Shown: positions 1 to 8,650 of the stretch, piece by piece | How the letters are laid out: each line of letters begins with the position of its first letter | Numbering within the stretch: the first letter of the stretch is position 1 | DNA from: JACRLW01 sp050181465 | GTDB taxonomy: Bacteria; Planctomycetota; UBA1135; UBA2386 | Length of the DNA stretch: 64,000 nt | Direction of reading: 5' to 3' | NCBI GenBank assembly: GCA_050181465.1 | Contig: JBFXDD010000012.1 | Span: 1 to 64,000 of the forward strand | Position numbers and translations under genes: made by a program | The notes under the pieces: generated by a model | Told to the model about the DNA's origin: nothing | Seen by the model: only the letters and a program-made list of their open reading frames with translations | The model's database searches: none

Positions 1-5
1 CCCCA

Positions 6-620
6 TCACCCCCCACCGAACTTCACACTCCGCACCATCGCCGCGAAGAGGGGATGGAACTCGGCTGCGATCGCCTGCGGCGAAGTGAAGGTGATCGTGT
101 AGCCGCTCTTGCCGTCGACGAGAAAGAACTGCGAGGACTCGATCGGGTAAGCCACTTCCTTGACGCGGTAGACGACCCGCAACAGTTGACCGTCGCGGCC
201 GCCGAAGTCGGCGGCGGCGAGAGCCTGCGCATCCGCCGGCGTGCCGGCGCTGCGAAGCATCGGCAACAGGGTGTCACGGCTGGCCTCGGCGTACTCCCGC
301 GTCGTCATGTCGGAACCGAGCGGCTCCATCACGACGTTCGCATTGACCACTCCCTTCCAGGTGCTGACCGCGAACACCAACGGCCCTTGGTCGCGCGGCT
401 CCTTCGTCCACGAGCGCGGACAGTCCATGCGCAACGAGGTCTTCGGGACCGCCACGGCCAAGAGACCCGCCGTCGCTTGCTCGGCCTCGGCTCGCGCCGC
501 GGCCGGATCGAGGGGATCCATCCCGCGAATCTGCTCGACCCCCTTCGTGAAGGCGAAGATGCCGACGGCGATGGCCGCGAGGCCGGCCAGGAAGGTGAGG
601 ACGCGAAGGACCGGGTTCAT
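6..620 (-). CDS. Membrane-anchored hypothetical protein
   Basis: I do not recognise the family. The 204-aa product starts at an ATG and has one hydrophobic segment at about residues 5-25 (LTFLAGLAAIAVGIFAF). This fits an uncleaved N-terminal anchor with the remainder outside the cytoplasm. The rest is a mixed alpha/beta sequence without cysteine pairs or an obvious catalytic motif. A protein at 6345-7115 has a comparable plan (hydrophobic segment plus a soluble domain ending in a 'VRSVKF/VASLTF'-type strand), so the two may be distant relatives. The stop codon is only 5 bases from the window edge, and the divergent methyltransferase gene starts 80 bp away. A secreted or periplasmic role is inferred from the anchor alone. 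Confidence 0.7.
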   Translation of the reverse strand: MNPVLRVLTFLAGLAAIAVGIFAFTKGVEQIRGMDPLDPAAARAEAEQATAGLLAVAVPKTSLRMDCPRSWTKEPRDQGPLVFAVSTWKGVVNANVVMEPLGSDMTTREYAEASRDTLLPMLRSAGTPADAQALAAADFGGRDGQLLRVVYRVKEVAYPIESSQFFLVDGKSGYTITFTSPQAIAAEFHPLFAAMVRSVKFGGG

Positions 621-700
621 GGTTCGTCGTCCGCCGCGAAGATCGCCCGCGAACTGGAACGCGATTGCCGAGCAGGGCAGCCGCCTGAAAAAATCGCGCG

Positions 701-1330
701 GTGGACCCTACCGCGATGGACCTGCAAAGTCGCTGCATGGCGACCGGCCGCTTCGACCGCGACTACTACCAACGCTTCTATCGCGACCCCAAGACCCGGG
801 TCTACGAGCCGGCGGACGTCGAGCGCATGGCCCGGTTCGTCCTCGCGTGGTGCGAACGCCTCGATCTGCCGCTGCGTGCGGTCGCCGACCTCGGCTGCGG
901 ACTCGGCTACTGGCGCGACGCCTTGCGCACCCTGGCACCGAGAGCTCGCTACCGCGGCGTGGAGATCAGCGATTACCTCTGTGACACGATGGGTTGGGAG
1001 AAGGGTTCGGTGGTCGACTGGCGCGGGCGCGGCACCTACGACCTGGTGATCTGTCACGGGGTGCTGCAATACCTGAGCACCGCGGAAGCCGCCCTGGCAA
1101 TCGACAACCTCGCGAGTCTCTGCCGCGGCGTGCTCTTCCTGGAAGCACTCACGAAGGCCGATTGGGAAGAGAACTGCGATCGCTCCCTCACCGACGGCAA
1201 GGTCCACCTTCGCACCGGCGCCTGGTATCGCCGCCGCCTCGCGCCGCACTTCGTCGGCCTCGGCGGCGGTGTATGGCTCAAGCGCGAGACGGGCATCGCG
1301 GTGTTCGAGTTGGAGCGAACCGACGGCTGA
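701..1330 (+). CDS. Class I SAM-dependent methyltransferase
   Basis: A small (209 aa) soluble Rossmann-type methyltransferase. SAM-binding motif I is plain (VADLGCGLGYW, about residues 62-72), followed by an acidic strand (YRGVEIS) and a motif IV-like LVICHGVLQYL. Nothing in the sequence identifies the acceptor; small-molecule methylation is typical of this generic family. The longest frame opens at GTG 701, with in-frame ATGs at 716 and 737. The conserved core begins well after all three, so the start is undecided. Its 3' end faces the short DUF4177 gene with 6 bp between the stops. It has no obvious operon partner. Confidence 0.8.
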   Translation: MDPTAMDLQSRCMATGRFDRDYYQRFYRDPKTRVYEPADVERMARFVLAWCERLDLPLRAVADLGCGLGYWRDALRTLAPRARYRGVEISDYLCDTMGWEKGSVVDWRGRGTYDLVICHGVLQYLSTAEAALAIDNLASLCRGVLFLEALTKADWEENCDRSLTDGKVHLRTGAWYRRRLAPHFVGLGGGVWLKRETGIAVFELERTDG

Positions 1331-1336
1331 GTCGAG

Positions 1337-1549
1337 TCACTTCTCGCGCGACGCAGTCACTTTCAACCGCTTGAAGATCATCACCAGTTCGCGGGCGAGA
1401 CCATTGCCGAGGCTGGTAGACGTCGAACTGACCAACTCCCAGCCCTCGTCACCCAGGCGGTTGAGCAGAGTGTCGAGCTCACCGGCATCGAGGTTGGCGA
1501 CCTGCCATTGGGGATGAAAGAGAAGGGTTCGGTACTCCCAGCGATTCAT
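1337..1549 (-). CDS. Small DUF4177-like protein
   Basis: A 70-aa protein starting at ATG 1549 with MNRWEYRTL and containing LNRLGDEGWELVS. This is the pattern of the DUF4177 family of short beta-alpha-beta proteins of unknown function (the EYK...L...G.EGWELV signature). The open frame extends upstream to 1942, but that extension is arginine-rich and antisense to the next gene. The conserved Trp-Glu-Tyr motif sits at the N-terminus in family members, so I place the start there. It is convergent with the methyltransferase gene and divergent from the gene at 1621. Confidence 0.75.
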   Translation of the reverse strand: MNRWEYRTLLFHPQWQVANLDAGELDTLLNRLGDEGWELVSSTSTSLGNGLARELVMIFKRLKVTASREK

Positions 1550-1620
1550 GACGACATCGTGGCGAAGTTCCCCGCCGTTGCCAGCCCGCTTCGGAGAACG
1601 ACCGTTACAGTGCGCGCTCG

Positions 1621-4600
1621 ATGATCTCGACCCTCCTCGGTCTGGCCGTCTGTTCGATCTCGGTCGCCGCCTCCGTCCAGGAGCCGGAGCCGGTCCAGAA
1701 CCTGCCGCAATACCTCGCCCAGGCCCGCGCGCACCTCGACTCCAAGGAGTTCGACAAGGCGCGCCTCGCGGTCGATCAGGCGCTGGAGCGCGACGGTGCC
1801 GACCTCGATGCGCTGATGCTGTCCTCCAAGATCGCCGAGGCCGCGGCCGACAAGGATCGCGCGGTGCACGATCTGCACGTCTGGCTCGACCTGGTGGACT
1901 CGCTGCCGAAAGCGGCGCGCGACCTGGCGCGAAGACTGGCACCGGTTCGCAAGGTCGAGTTCGCGCGGCTCTCGACTCTCGATCCGGAAGCGAACGGTTG
2001 GAGTCGACTGCAGAATCGCGCGGTCAGCGAGCTCGAACTCCTCGCCAAGGACTACCAGAAGCGTCGCGACCTGCTCGGCGCGATCGAGGTCTATCAGGAC
2101 GAACTGGTCGTGGATCCCAATCGCGCCGCTGCGCGCAAGGCGATCGACGACATCCGCCGCACCGGCGGCAACGAGGTCGCCGTCGACGACGTCTTCGCCG
2201 GTGCCGGTGATCCGCTCGCGGGGATGTCCGAGTCCGAGCGGCGCGCTCTCGACGATGCCCACTCCGCGTGGGAAGCCGCGTGGACGAAGGAGACCGACAA
2301 CTATCGCTATCGCACGAACGCCGGGCTCATGGTGCTCGAGACCTCGGCGATCGCGATGGAGCAGATGAATCGGTTCTATCGGCGCTTCTTCCACTTCATG
2401 GAAGACGGCGGCAACACCCCGAAGATCGAAATCCGCATCTTCAAGAGCCGCGACGAGTACCTGACGCTCGGGCGCAGTCCGGTCGAGTGGTCGGCGGGAC
2501 ACTTCATCGGTGATGCGGTGGAAACCTACGTCGGCGGCGGCGTGCAAGGTCGAGAGGGCGTACGCGACATGTACCGCACGCTGTTCCATGAAGCGGCGCA
2601 CCAGTTCGTCTCCCTGACCGGCCCCTTCGTGCCCGGCTGGCTCAACGAGGCGCACGCCTCGTTCTTCGAGGGTTGCACGATCTTGAGCAACGGTGCGGTG
2701 CGCTGGAATCAGCCGCCGCCGGGGCGGCTGTTTCCACTCGCAACGAGGATGGAAGGCGGTTGGATGAAGTCCACCGACGAAGCCGCGGCAAGCGGCGACG
2801 GCAGCTTCGCCGAGCCGGCGACCGCGCCGCCGTTCCGGATGGTCGTCGAAGGCAACTACGGCTGGGGACCGCCTTGGTACGCGCCCACCTGGGGTGTGGT
2901 GTACCTGCTGTGGAACTACCGCGACGACGAAGGTCGCGCCGTCTGGCGCAACGCGATGCACGAGTACTACCAGTCGTTCCGGCGCGGTCGTCCGAAGGAT
3001 GCCGCGGCGCACTTCGAGGAGATCGTGCTCGCCGTCGAACACTCGCCGGTGAAGAAGATCGACGAGATGGACGCACTCTGGAAGGAATTCATCCTGCGGT
3101 TGCGCGATCGCGCGAACGGCAAGCTCGACGATCGCGGCCGCTTCCTCGACTGGGCGCAGAAGGCCGTCGAACGCGGCGACAAGGAGAGCGCCCTCGAACT
3201 GTTGGACGAGGCGCGCGCCGACGGCCGAACCGACGTGGCGATCCTCGAGAAGTCCGCACGCCTGCTGGAGGAGCTCGGCAAGAAGCCGCGCGCGGCGGCG
3301 ACCTGGCGCGAGGTCAAAGCCGCGCTCGAAGCCGAAGGCAAACGCGACGATCCACTCGTGACCGAGGCCAACGAGAAGATCCTCAAGCTCGATGCCCTGG
3401 CGCGAAAGCGCAATGAGATCGCGCAGCGCTTCGCGCGCGACGGCCTCGCACTCGCACAGCGTTACGAGACCGCCGGCCTCCCCACCATGGGCCTCGAGAT
3501 CCTGCGCCGTCTGGGTTCTCGCTTCTCCGTCCCCGAAGTCCTCGACTTCTACACCGCGCTCGCCGAACGCACCGGCAAGAGCCTCGCGCGCTGGCGCCTC
3601 GCCTACAACGAGCGCTCGCTCGAGGGTTGGTCCGGCGACAGCGGCAACTATCAGGCGTACGGCGCGCGCATTCGTGCGCACGTGGATGGAACCGACGACG
3701 GCGTGCTGGTCACTCGACTGCTGGTGTGCGACGTCGCCTTCGACGCCGACTTCTCCTTGGAGTCGGAGATTCGCGTCCCGCTGCGCGCCGACGGCACGAG
3801 TTCCGGTCGACTGGCCGGACTCTGCTTCGGTCGAAAAGGTGATCAGGACTACTCAGCCGTGCTGCTGCACCCGAACGGCTTCCTCGACGTTTCGACCAAT
3901 CGCGGCGGCGTGTGGGAGATCCACGATCACCGCAGCGTGCCGGGCGGCGCCGGCGAGTGGCACAAGCTGCGGATCGACGTGGCAGGGAATTCGGTCGACG
4001 TCTACTTCGACGGTCTGTTCGCTCGCTCCGTCGACTTCCCCTCGCCGCACGCGGTCCGCGGCGGTTTCGGGCTCGTGACCGGTCCCGGCGACGCGGAGTA
4101 TCGAAACTTGCGATTGCTCGCCCGCGATCCTCGCGATCCGGCGGCGCGCGTCGAGCGGGCACTCGCCCAGAAGCGCATCCTCGCCGACGCCTCGCTGCGC
4201 CAGCCGGGCAGCTTCTCGGGTTTCGAGCCACCCGCTCTCGACCTGGATTGGGTGCAGGGCGAAGCAGTCGCCTTGGAAGCGCTGCGCGGGCGGCCGGTGA
4301 TGCTGGTGTTCTGGACTCCCATCGTCGAGCGCATCATCCCCACCGCGAAGTACCTCCAGCATCTGATGCGCAAGGGCGAGGCTCGTGAACTCGAGACCAT
4401 CGTCGTGTGCGACGGCGGCACTTCGTCGGCCTCGCTGCTCGAATACCTCGCCGCCAATCCGCTGCCCGGCGCACGCATCGGGATCGACCGCGGCGCGACA
4501 CTCGACGCCTATCACGTCAAGATCGACGGCTTCGGAATGCCGCGCATCCTGCTGCTGCGGCGGTCGGGACGAGTGAGCTTCGAGGGCGACCCCGGCTTCA

Positions 4601-4680
4601 AGAGCGGCAAGGGCTGGCAAGAGTCCGATGGACTCACCTTCGTGGACCAGCCGTTCGAGGCATTGCTCGACGATCGCTGA
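1621..4680 (+). CDS. Secreted gluzincin-like / LamG-like / thioredoxin-like protein
   Basis: A 1019-aa exported protein. The signal peptide is short (MISTLLGLAVCSISVAAS). Residues about 25-180 are helical and TPR-like. Residues about 210-500 resemble the DUF1570-type gluzincin peptidases, with zinc motif HEAAH at 323-327 and a downstream NEAHASFFEG at 342-351 that could give the third ligand. After another helical TPR-like stretch, residues about 640-835 form a LamG/3-keto-disaccharide-hydrolase-like beta sandwich (HKLRIDVAGNSVDVYFDG). Residues about 870-1019 are a redoxin/thioredoxin fold that lacks the CxxC, reading WTPIVERI at that place. The domain mix fits a planctomycete surface or periplasmic protein. 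Substrate and activity cannot be told. The ATG start directly precedes the signal peptide. Confidence 0.8.
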   Translation: MISTLLGLAVCSISVAASVQEPEPVQNLPQYLAQARAHLDSKEFDKARLAVDQALERDGADLDALMLSSKIAEAAADKDRAVHDLHVWLDLVDSLPKAARDLARRLAPVRKVEFARLSTLDPEANGWSRLQNRAVSELELLAKDYQKRRDLLGAIEVYQDELVVDPNRAAARKAIDDIRRTGGNEVAVDDVFAGAGDPLAGMSESERRALDDAHSAWEAAWTKETDNYRYRTNAGLMVLETSAIAMEQMNRFYRRFFHFMEDGGNTPKIEIRIFKSRDEYLTLGRSPVEWSAGHFIGDAVETYVGGGVQGREGVRDMYRTLFHEAAHQFVSLTGPFVPGWLNEAHASFFEGCTILSNGAVRWNQPPPGRLFPLATRMEGGWMKSTDEAAASGDGSFAEPATAPPFRMVVEGNYGWGPPWYAPTWGVVYLLWNYRDDEGRAVWRNAMHEYYQSFRRGRPKDAAAHFEEIVLAVEHSPVKKIDEMDALWKEFILRLRDRANGKLDDRGRFLDWAQKAVERGDKESALELLDEARADGRTDVAILEKSARLLEELGKKPRAAATWREVKAALEAEGKRDDPLVTEANEKILKLDALARKRNEIAQRFARDGLALAQRYETAGLPTMGLEILRRLGSRFSVPEVLDFYTALAERTGKSLARWRLAYNERSLEGWSGDSGNYQAYGARIRAHVDGTDDGVLVTRLLVCDVAFDADFSLESEIRVPLRADGTSSGRLAGLCFGRKGDQDYSAVLLHPNGFLDVSTNRGGVWEIHDHRSVPGGAGEWHKLRIDVAGNSVDVYFDGLFARSVDFPSPHAVRGGFGLVTGPGDAEYRNLRLLARDPRDPAARVERALAQKRILADASLRQPGSFSGFEPPALDLDWVQGEAVALEALRGRPVMLVFWTPIVERIIPTAKYLQHLMRKGEARELETIVVCDGGTSSASLLEYLAANPLPGARIGIDRGATLDAYHVKIDGFGMPRILLLRRSGRVSFEGDPGFKSGKGWQESDGLTFVDQPFEALLDDR

Positions 4681-4894
4681 ACTCTTGGTGTCGATCGTCG
4701 CGACACTCATCCCGAATCGGGACGATCGCAGGCTCGATCGCTGCGGTGATTTCGAGCAGCAAGGCTGCCGACGTGGCGAACTCCAACGCCTGTGGTCCAG
4801 GCGGAACGGAGATCAGCCGATCGCACGATGGGGATCCCCGAGTCCACCTCGCGCCGAGGTGAGGGTCGCAGGGAGACCCGACCGACCTCGAACC

Positions 4895-6337
4895 GTGCGT
4901 CCAGGCATCGCCATTCCCTCGATCGCTGCACTCGCCGTCATGGCAGGGGGAATGTCTGTGATGCTCAGCGGCTCGCTCGGAGCGGATCCGAACGGACTCC
5001 GGAGCGAGGCCGTCGCGATCGCGAGGGTCGCGACACTCGCACAGAGCCTCGCCGATGACGGCCTGGAGGAATCGGCAATCCGTCGGTCGCTCCAGCGCGT
5101 CCTTCGCGCGGATGCCGAGACGAGAGGTGCGAGCTGCTGGATTCAGAACCTGACACACGGTGTCGAGATCGCGCTGGTCGAGGGCGAGGCCGCTGATCCC
5201 GCACAGCTCCAGCACGAGCGGCAGCTCGCGGTCGCAGCGCGGTTCGGAAGCTTCGACTTCCTGGCACCGGTGCGCGCACCCGACGGCGCTGTTCGCGGCG
5301 TGGTTGCCCTGCGAACGAACATCGCCGTCCACACGGATCCGACGCGGTCAATCCTCCTGCTGTCGGCCCTCGCCGCTGCCACTTGGTGGCTGATTCGCCG
5401 TCAGATCGGCCGCCCACTCGATCGGATTGCGCATGCAATCGCACCGACACGGCGCACCGCGGATCTCATCGAACTGGCGCAGTCGGCATCGGACCGCATG
5501 TGCCAAACGCGTCGGGATGCCGACATCGAACGGCAGGTCCGAGTCCGCACGCGGGACGCGACACAGTCCGCACTCCGTCTCGACTCCCACATCGCGAACA
5601 CCGCTCACGAACTTCGGACACCGCTGACCTCGGTGCTGGCGTCGATCGAAATGCTGCGCGACGGCTACGCGACGACACCCGAGGAGCAGCGGCAGTTCCT
5701 CGACCAGGCCCGCGTCTCTGGTCAGCACATGCTCATCCTCCTCAACGATCTCGTCGATCGCGCGGCAGTCGAGTCGGGCAAGCTGCGAATCGAACTCCGC
5801 GATTGCTTCGTGAAGGAGTTGATCGAGGAGGCGATGCGAGTGCTCGGTCCCACCGCAGCAGCGCGGGGTTCGAGTCTGGAGATCCAAACCAGCGGTCACG
5901 AGGATGTGGCCGTTTCCGCGGATCCGTCGCGCGTGCTGCAGGTCTTCTTCAACCTCGTCAGCAACGCGCTGAAGTACTCGCCGCCGCACTCCCCGGTGGT
6001 CGTTCGCACCATCGCGGACTCGCGAAGCCTGACCATCGAAGTCGCAGACCGAGGCATCGGCGTCAACAGCGAAGCCGCGAAGCACCTCTTCCAGAGATTC
6101 AGCCGTGTGCACGACCCCGCGTCGTCGAATGCGTCGGGTGCGGGTATCGGGCTGCACGTGAGCAAGGCGCTGGTCGAAGCGATGGGCGGCACGATCGGCT
6201 ATCGCCCGAGCGAGAACGGCACCGGCTCAGTGTTCTGGTTCCGCTTGGCTCGGGCAGCGAACCCGACCTCACCCGCGGAACGCGAGACCGCACAAGCCGG
6301 TGCCTCGCGTGGCGAACGCGCGACCCTCGCGCCATGA
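4895..6337 (+). CDS. Membrane sensor histidine kinase (orphan)
   Basis: A two-component sensor kinase of about 480 aa. It has an N-terminal membrane segment (IAIPSIAALAVMAGG), an extracytoplasmic sensor of about 120 aa, and a second membrane segment (SILLLSALAAATWWLI). The HisKA phospho-acceptor lies in AHELRTPL (His at about 238), and the HATPase_c domain has NLVSNALKY, DRGIGV and GAGIGLHVSK. The frame is open from 4628, overlapping the preceding gene, but the upstream residues are arginine-rich and unlike a kinase. I chose GTG 4895, which puts the first membrane segment at the N-terminus; that start is inferred and lacks a strong Shine-Dalgarno. There is no receiver domain and no response regulator next to it, so it is an orphan kinase. 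Confidence 0.82.
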   Translation: MRPGIAIPSIAALAVMAGGMSVMLSGSLGADPNGLRSEAVAIARVATLAQSLADDGLEESAIRRSLQRVLRADAETRGASCWIQNLTHGVEIALVEGEAADPAQLQHERQLAVAARFGSFDFLAPVRAPDGAVRGVVALRTNIAVHTDPTRSILLLSALAAATWWLIRRQIGRPLDRIAHAIAPTRRTADLIELAQSASDRMCQTRRDADIERQVRVRTRDATQSALRLDSHIANTAHELRTPLTSVLASIEMLRDGYATTPEEQRQFLDQARVSGQHMLILLNDLVDRAAVESGKLRIELRDCFVKELIEEAMRVLGPTAAARGSSLEIQTSGHEDVAVSADPSRVLQVFFNLVSNALKYSPPHSPVVVRTIADSRSLTIEVADRGIGVNSEAAKHLFQRFSRVHDPASSNASGAGIGLHVSKALVEAMGGTIGYRPSENGTGSVFWFRLARAANPTSPAERETAQAGASRGERATLAP

Positions 6338-6344
6338 TCCGGCG

Positions 6345-7115
6345 ATGCGCGCATGGCCGCTCTCCGCACTCCTAGCCGTCGCCGGACTGGTCTCGGCGGC
6401 AGCCGGTCAGGAAGAGGTACGAAAGCGCATCGAGGGCGTGTGGGCCGTCGAGTTGCCGACCGCCTGGGACGCGCTGAGCCCGGCCGACGTGCCCGATGTC
6501 CGCGGCCTTCCCTTCGACACCCCGCCCGGCGTCTTCTCCAGCCGCGAATTGACGGTCTTCGGTGACGTCCGGCGCTGGCTGCGCGAGGGCGTTGGCGGCG
6601 GGATGCTCGTCGTGGCCATCTTCGACGGAGAGCGCGATCTCGACGACACCCTGCTCGCCGAACTACGGCGACCCTACGACCAGGGCCGCACCGAGCGCGG
6701 GGAGCACCGTGTGATCGATCGCGCCGAGAAAACCACGGTCGGAGCGGACGCTCACCCCGCGTTCCTGCTCGAAGTTCGCGGTCTCGATGCCGCCGGCAGT
6801 TCCTCCTTCCGCTCGCTCGACGTTTGTACGGTGAGCTCCGGGAAGCTGTTGATCCTCAGCTTCCGGGCATGGGAGAATGAGTGGCAGGACATCGAACCGC
6901 GGTTGCGTCGGATGGTGGCGAGCTTGACCTTCGCTCGACCGCCGCGACCACGGAAAGAACTGTCCGACGCCCTGATTCAGGCGGCAGTGTTCGGCGGCAT
7001 CGTCGTGGTGGTGCTGTTCGTGCTGCGCGCCTTCCTGCGGGGACGTCCACCGGAACACCAACTGCCGTCGACCCGCGATCGCGGGCCCGAGCCTGGCAGT
7101 CGCCACGACCCTTGA
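6345..7115 (+). CDS. Exported membrane-anchored hypothetical protein
   Basis: The family is not recognised. The 256-aa product has a signal peptide (MRAWPLSALLAVAGLVSAAAG), a soluble domain of about 190 aa that must lie outside the cytoplasm, a C-terminal membrane span (AAVFGGIVVVVLFVLRAFL) and a short charged tail. The frame opens earlier at 6300, but ATG 6345 begins the signal peptide and follows the kinase stop by 7 bp, so the two genes are probably cotranscribed. Its own stop overlaps the TTG start of the DUF2779 gene (TTGA), which suggests translational coupling. Confidence 0.75.
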   Translation: MRAWPLSALLAVAGLVSAAAGQEEVRKRIEGVWAVELPTAWDALSPADVPDVRGLPFDTPPGVFSSRELTVFGDVRRWLREGVGGGMLVVAIFDGERDLDDTLLAELRRPYDQGRTERGEHRVIDRAEKTTVGADAHPAFLLEVRGLDAAGSSSFRSLDVCTVSSGKLLILSFRAWENEWQDIEPRLRRMVASLTFARPPRPRKELSDALIQAAVFGGIVVVVLFVLRAFLRGRPPEHQLPSTRDRGPEPGSRHDP

Positions 7116-8635
7116 AACGATCCTCACGCCGCGCGGCCGAACCCGCCGCGATCACCAAGCCTCTGTTCGAAGCCGGGATGCAGTGCTCGAAGCGCCTGTA
7201 TCTCGAACATCACGAGAGCAAGAAGAAGCCTTCCCTCAGCGAGTACCAGCAGGAGTTGCTGGAGCTGGGGAAAGAACTCGTCACGCTCTCGAGTCAGGCA
7301 TTCCCGAAGGGCATCGAGCTCGGTGAGGCGGAGTTCGACGACGCGCTGCGAAAGACCGAGGCCTTCCTCTCGATGGGGAAGCCTGGGGTGCTGTTCCACG
7401 GCGCGTTCCGCAGCGGCGGTGTCGAAGTCCGCGTCGACATCCTGCTGGTCCAGAACAAGGGCGAAGTCGACCTGTTCGAGGTCAAGGCGGGGACCTCGGT
7501 CAAGCCGCGACACGTGCAAGACGTCGCGATGCAGATCCGCGCCATCGAGGCCGCGGGCTACGCGGTGAAGAGCGCTTCGATCCTGCACTTGGATCCGCGC
7601 TACGTCTATACCGGCAGCGGCGAGCACCCGCCGCAGAAGCTCTTCCGCAGCGCCGACGTCACTCGCCGCGCGCGCAAGATCCTGCCCCGCGTGCAAGAGC
7701 AGGTCGAGTCCTTCAGCGCAGTACTCGAGGACGCGAGCACGCTCGACCTACCCACCGGAACTTGGTGCAAGAACCCGCTGCCGTGCCCGTATCTCTCGCA
7801 GTGCGTCGGCGAAGGGAAGGCGCACCCGCTGGTCGAGCTGCCGCAGCTCACGCCGATGCAGGAGCGCCGGATGCATGAGCATGCGATCGAGTCGATCGCC
7901 GAGATCGATGCCCGGCAACCCGGGTTGACCTTGCTCCAGCGCCGAGTGGTGCGCGCCGTGCAGAGCAACGGCCTCATCGCCGAGCCCTTCGTCGCCGAGG
8001 AGCTTCGTGATGTCGATTGGCCGCTGTCGTTCCTGCACATCGGCTGGCACCTCGACCCGATGCCGAGATTGGCGAACACGCGACCGTGGTTGAAGATCCC
8101 CTTCGGCTGGGCGGTGCATCGACTGGGCGCGACGGGCTATGTGGCCTGCAACAGCGTGGTGAGTGCGAACGCGGAAGATCCGCGACCTGAGATCCTCGAG
8201 AAGCTGGTGAAGGAGTTGGCCGATGCCGGAACCGTGATCGTCTACGGCAACGGTCACGACGAGCGGCTGCGCGCGCTCCTCGACCTGGACAAGTCGGCAA
8301 AGCCGGGGCTGCGACAACTGCTCCAAGCGCCGCTCCTCGAACTCGGAAGCCTGATCTACCACGGCGTCTACCACCCTGGATTCGAGGGCCGTTTCGATCT
8401 GTCGACCGTCCACCGCGTCATCGCCCAGGAGCTTCCGCTTGCAGAGCCTACGGCGATCCCGGAACTCGAAGCGGAGTGCGAGATCGAAGACGACGAAGCT
8501 GCGGCGCGGGCCTATGCGAAGATCATCGCGAAGCGAACGCGAGCTACGACTCGTGAGAAGCTGGGCAAGGACCTGGAAGCGTGGCTGCGACGCTCCAGCG
8601 GGATGCTGTTCGACCTGTGGCGCCGCCTGAAGTGA
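7112..8635 (+). CDS. DUF2779 protein: PD-(D/E)XK nuclease fold with degenerate RNase H-like domain
   Basis: A 507-aa member of the DUF2779 family. The N-terminal half looks like a Cas4/RecB-type PD-(D/E)XK nuclease: D109, then E123-V-K125 (VDILL...LFEVKAG). Four cysteines could hold an iron-sulfur cluster as in Cas4/AddB: C25 (MQCSKRLYLE) and C219, C225, C231. The C-terminal half follows the DUF2779 layout, with a block like TRPWLKIPFGW, then VIVYGNGHDERL, and GVYHPGFEGRFDL. However, the acidic triplet normally found as DFET is replaced by LHIGWHL, so that exonuclease-like site seems dead. The frame is open from 6881. I place the start at TTG 7112, overlapping the previous stop, because the conserved KPLFEAGMQCSKRL block lies before the first ATG-led alternative. 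Nucleic-acid processing is inferred. Confidence 0.75.
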   Translation: MKRSSRRAAEPAAITKPLFEAGMQCSKRLYLEHHESKKKPSLSEYQQELLELGKELVTLSSQAFPKGIELGEAEFDDALRKTEAFLSMGKPGVLFHGAFRSGGVEVRVDILLVQNKGEVDLFEVKAGTSVKPRHVQDVAMQIRAIEAAGYAVKSASILHLDPRYVYTGSGEHPPQKLFRSADVTRRARKILPRVQEQVESFSAVLEDASTLDLPTGTWCKNPLPCPYLSQCVGEGKAHPLVELPQLTPMQERRMHEHAIESIAEIDARQPGLTLLQRRVVRAVQSNGLIAEPFVAEELRDVDWPLSFLHIGWHLDPMPRLANTRPWLKIPFGWAVHRLGATGYVACNSVVSANAEDPRPEILEKLVKELADAGTVIVYGNGHDERLRALLDLDKSAKPGLRQLLQAPLLELGSLIYHGVYHPGFEGRFDLSTVHRVIAQELPLAEPTAIPELEAECEIEDDEAAARAYAKIIAKRTRATTREKLGKDLEAWLRRSSGMLFDLWRRLK

Positions 8636-8650
8636 GCGCCTGATTCTCGG

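Noticed and set aside
1546..3681. A 711-aa minus-strand open frame
   Set aside because: It is antisense to the 1019-aa secreted protein, with arginine/valine-rich composition typical of complementary frames in high-GC DNA; the plus-strand protein has a signal peptide and domains.
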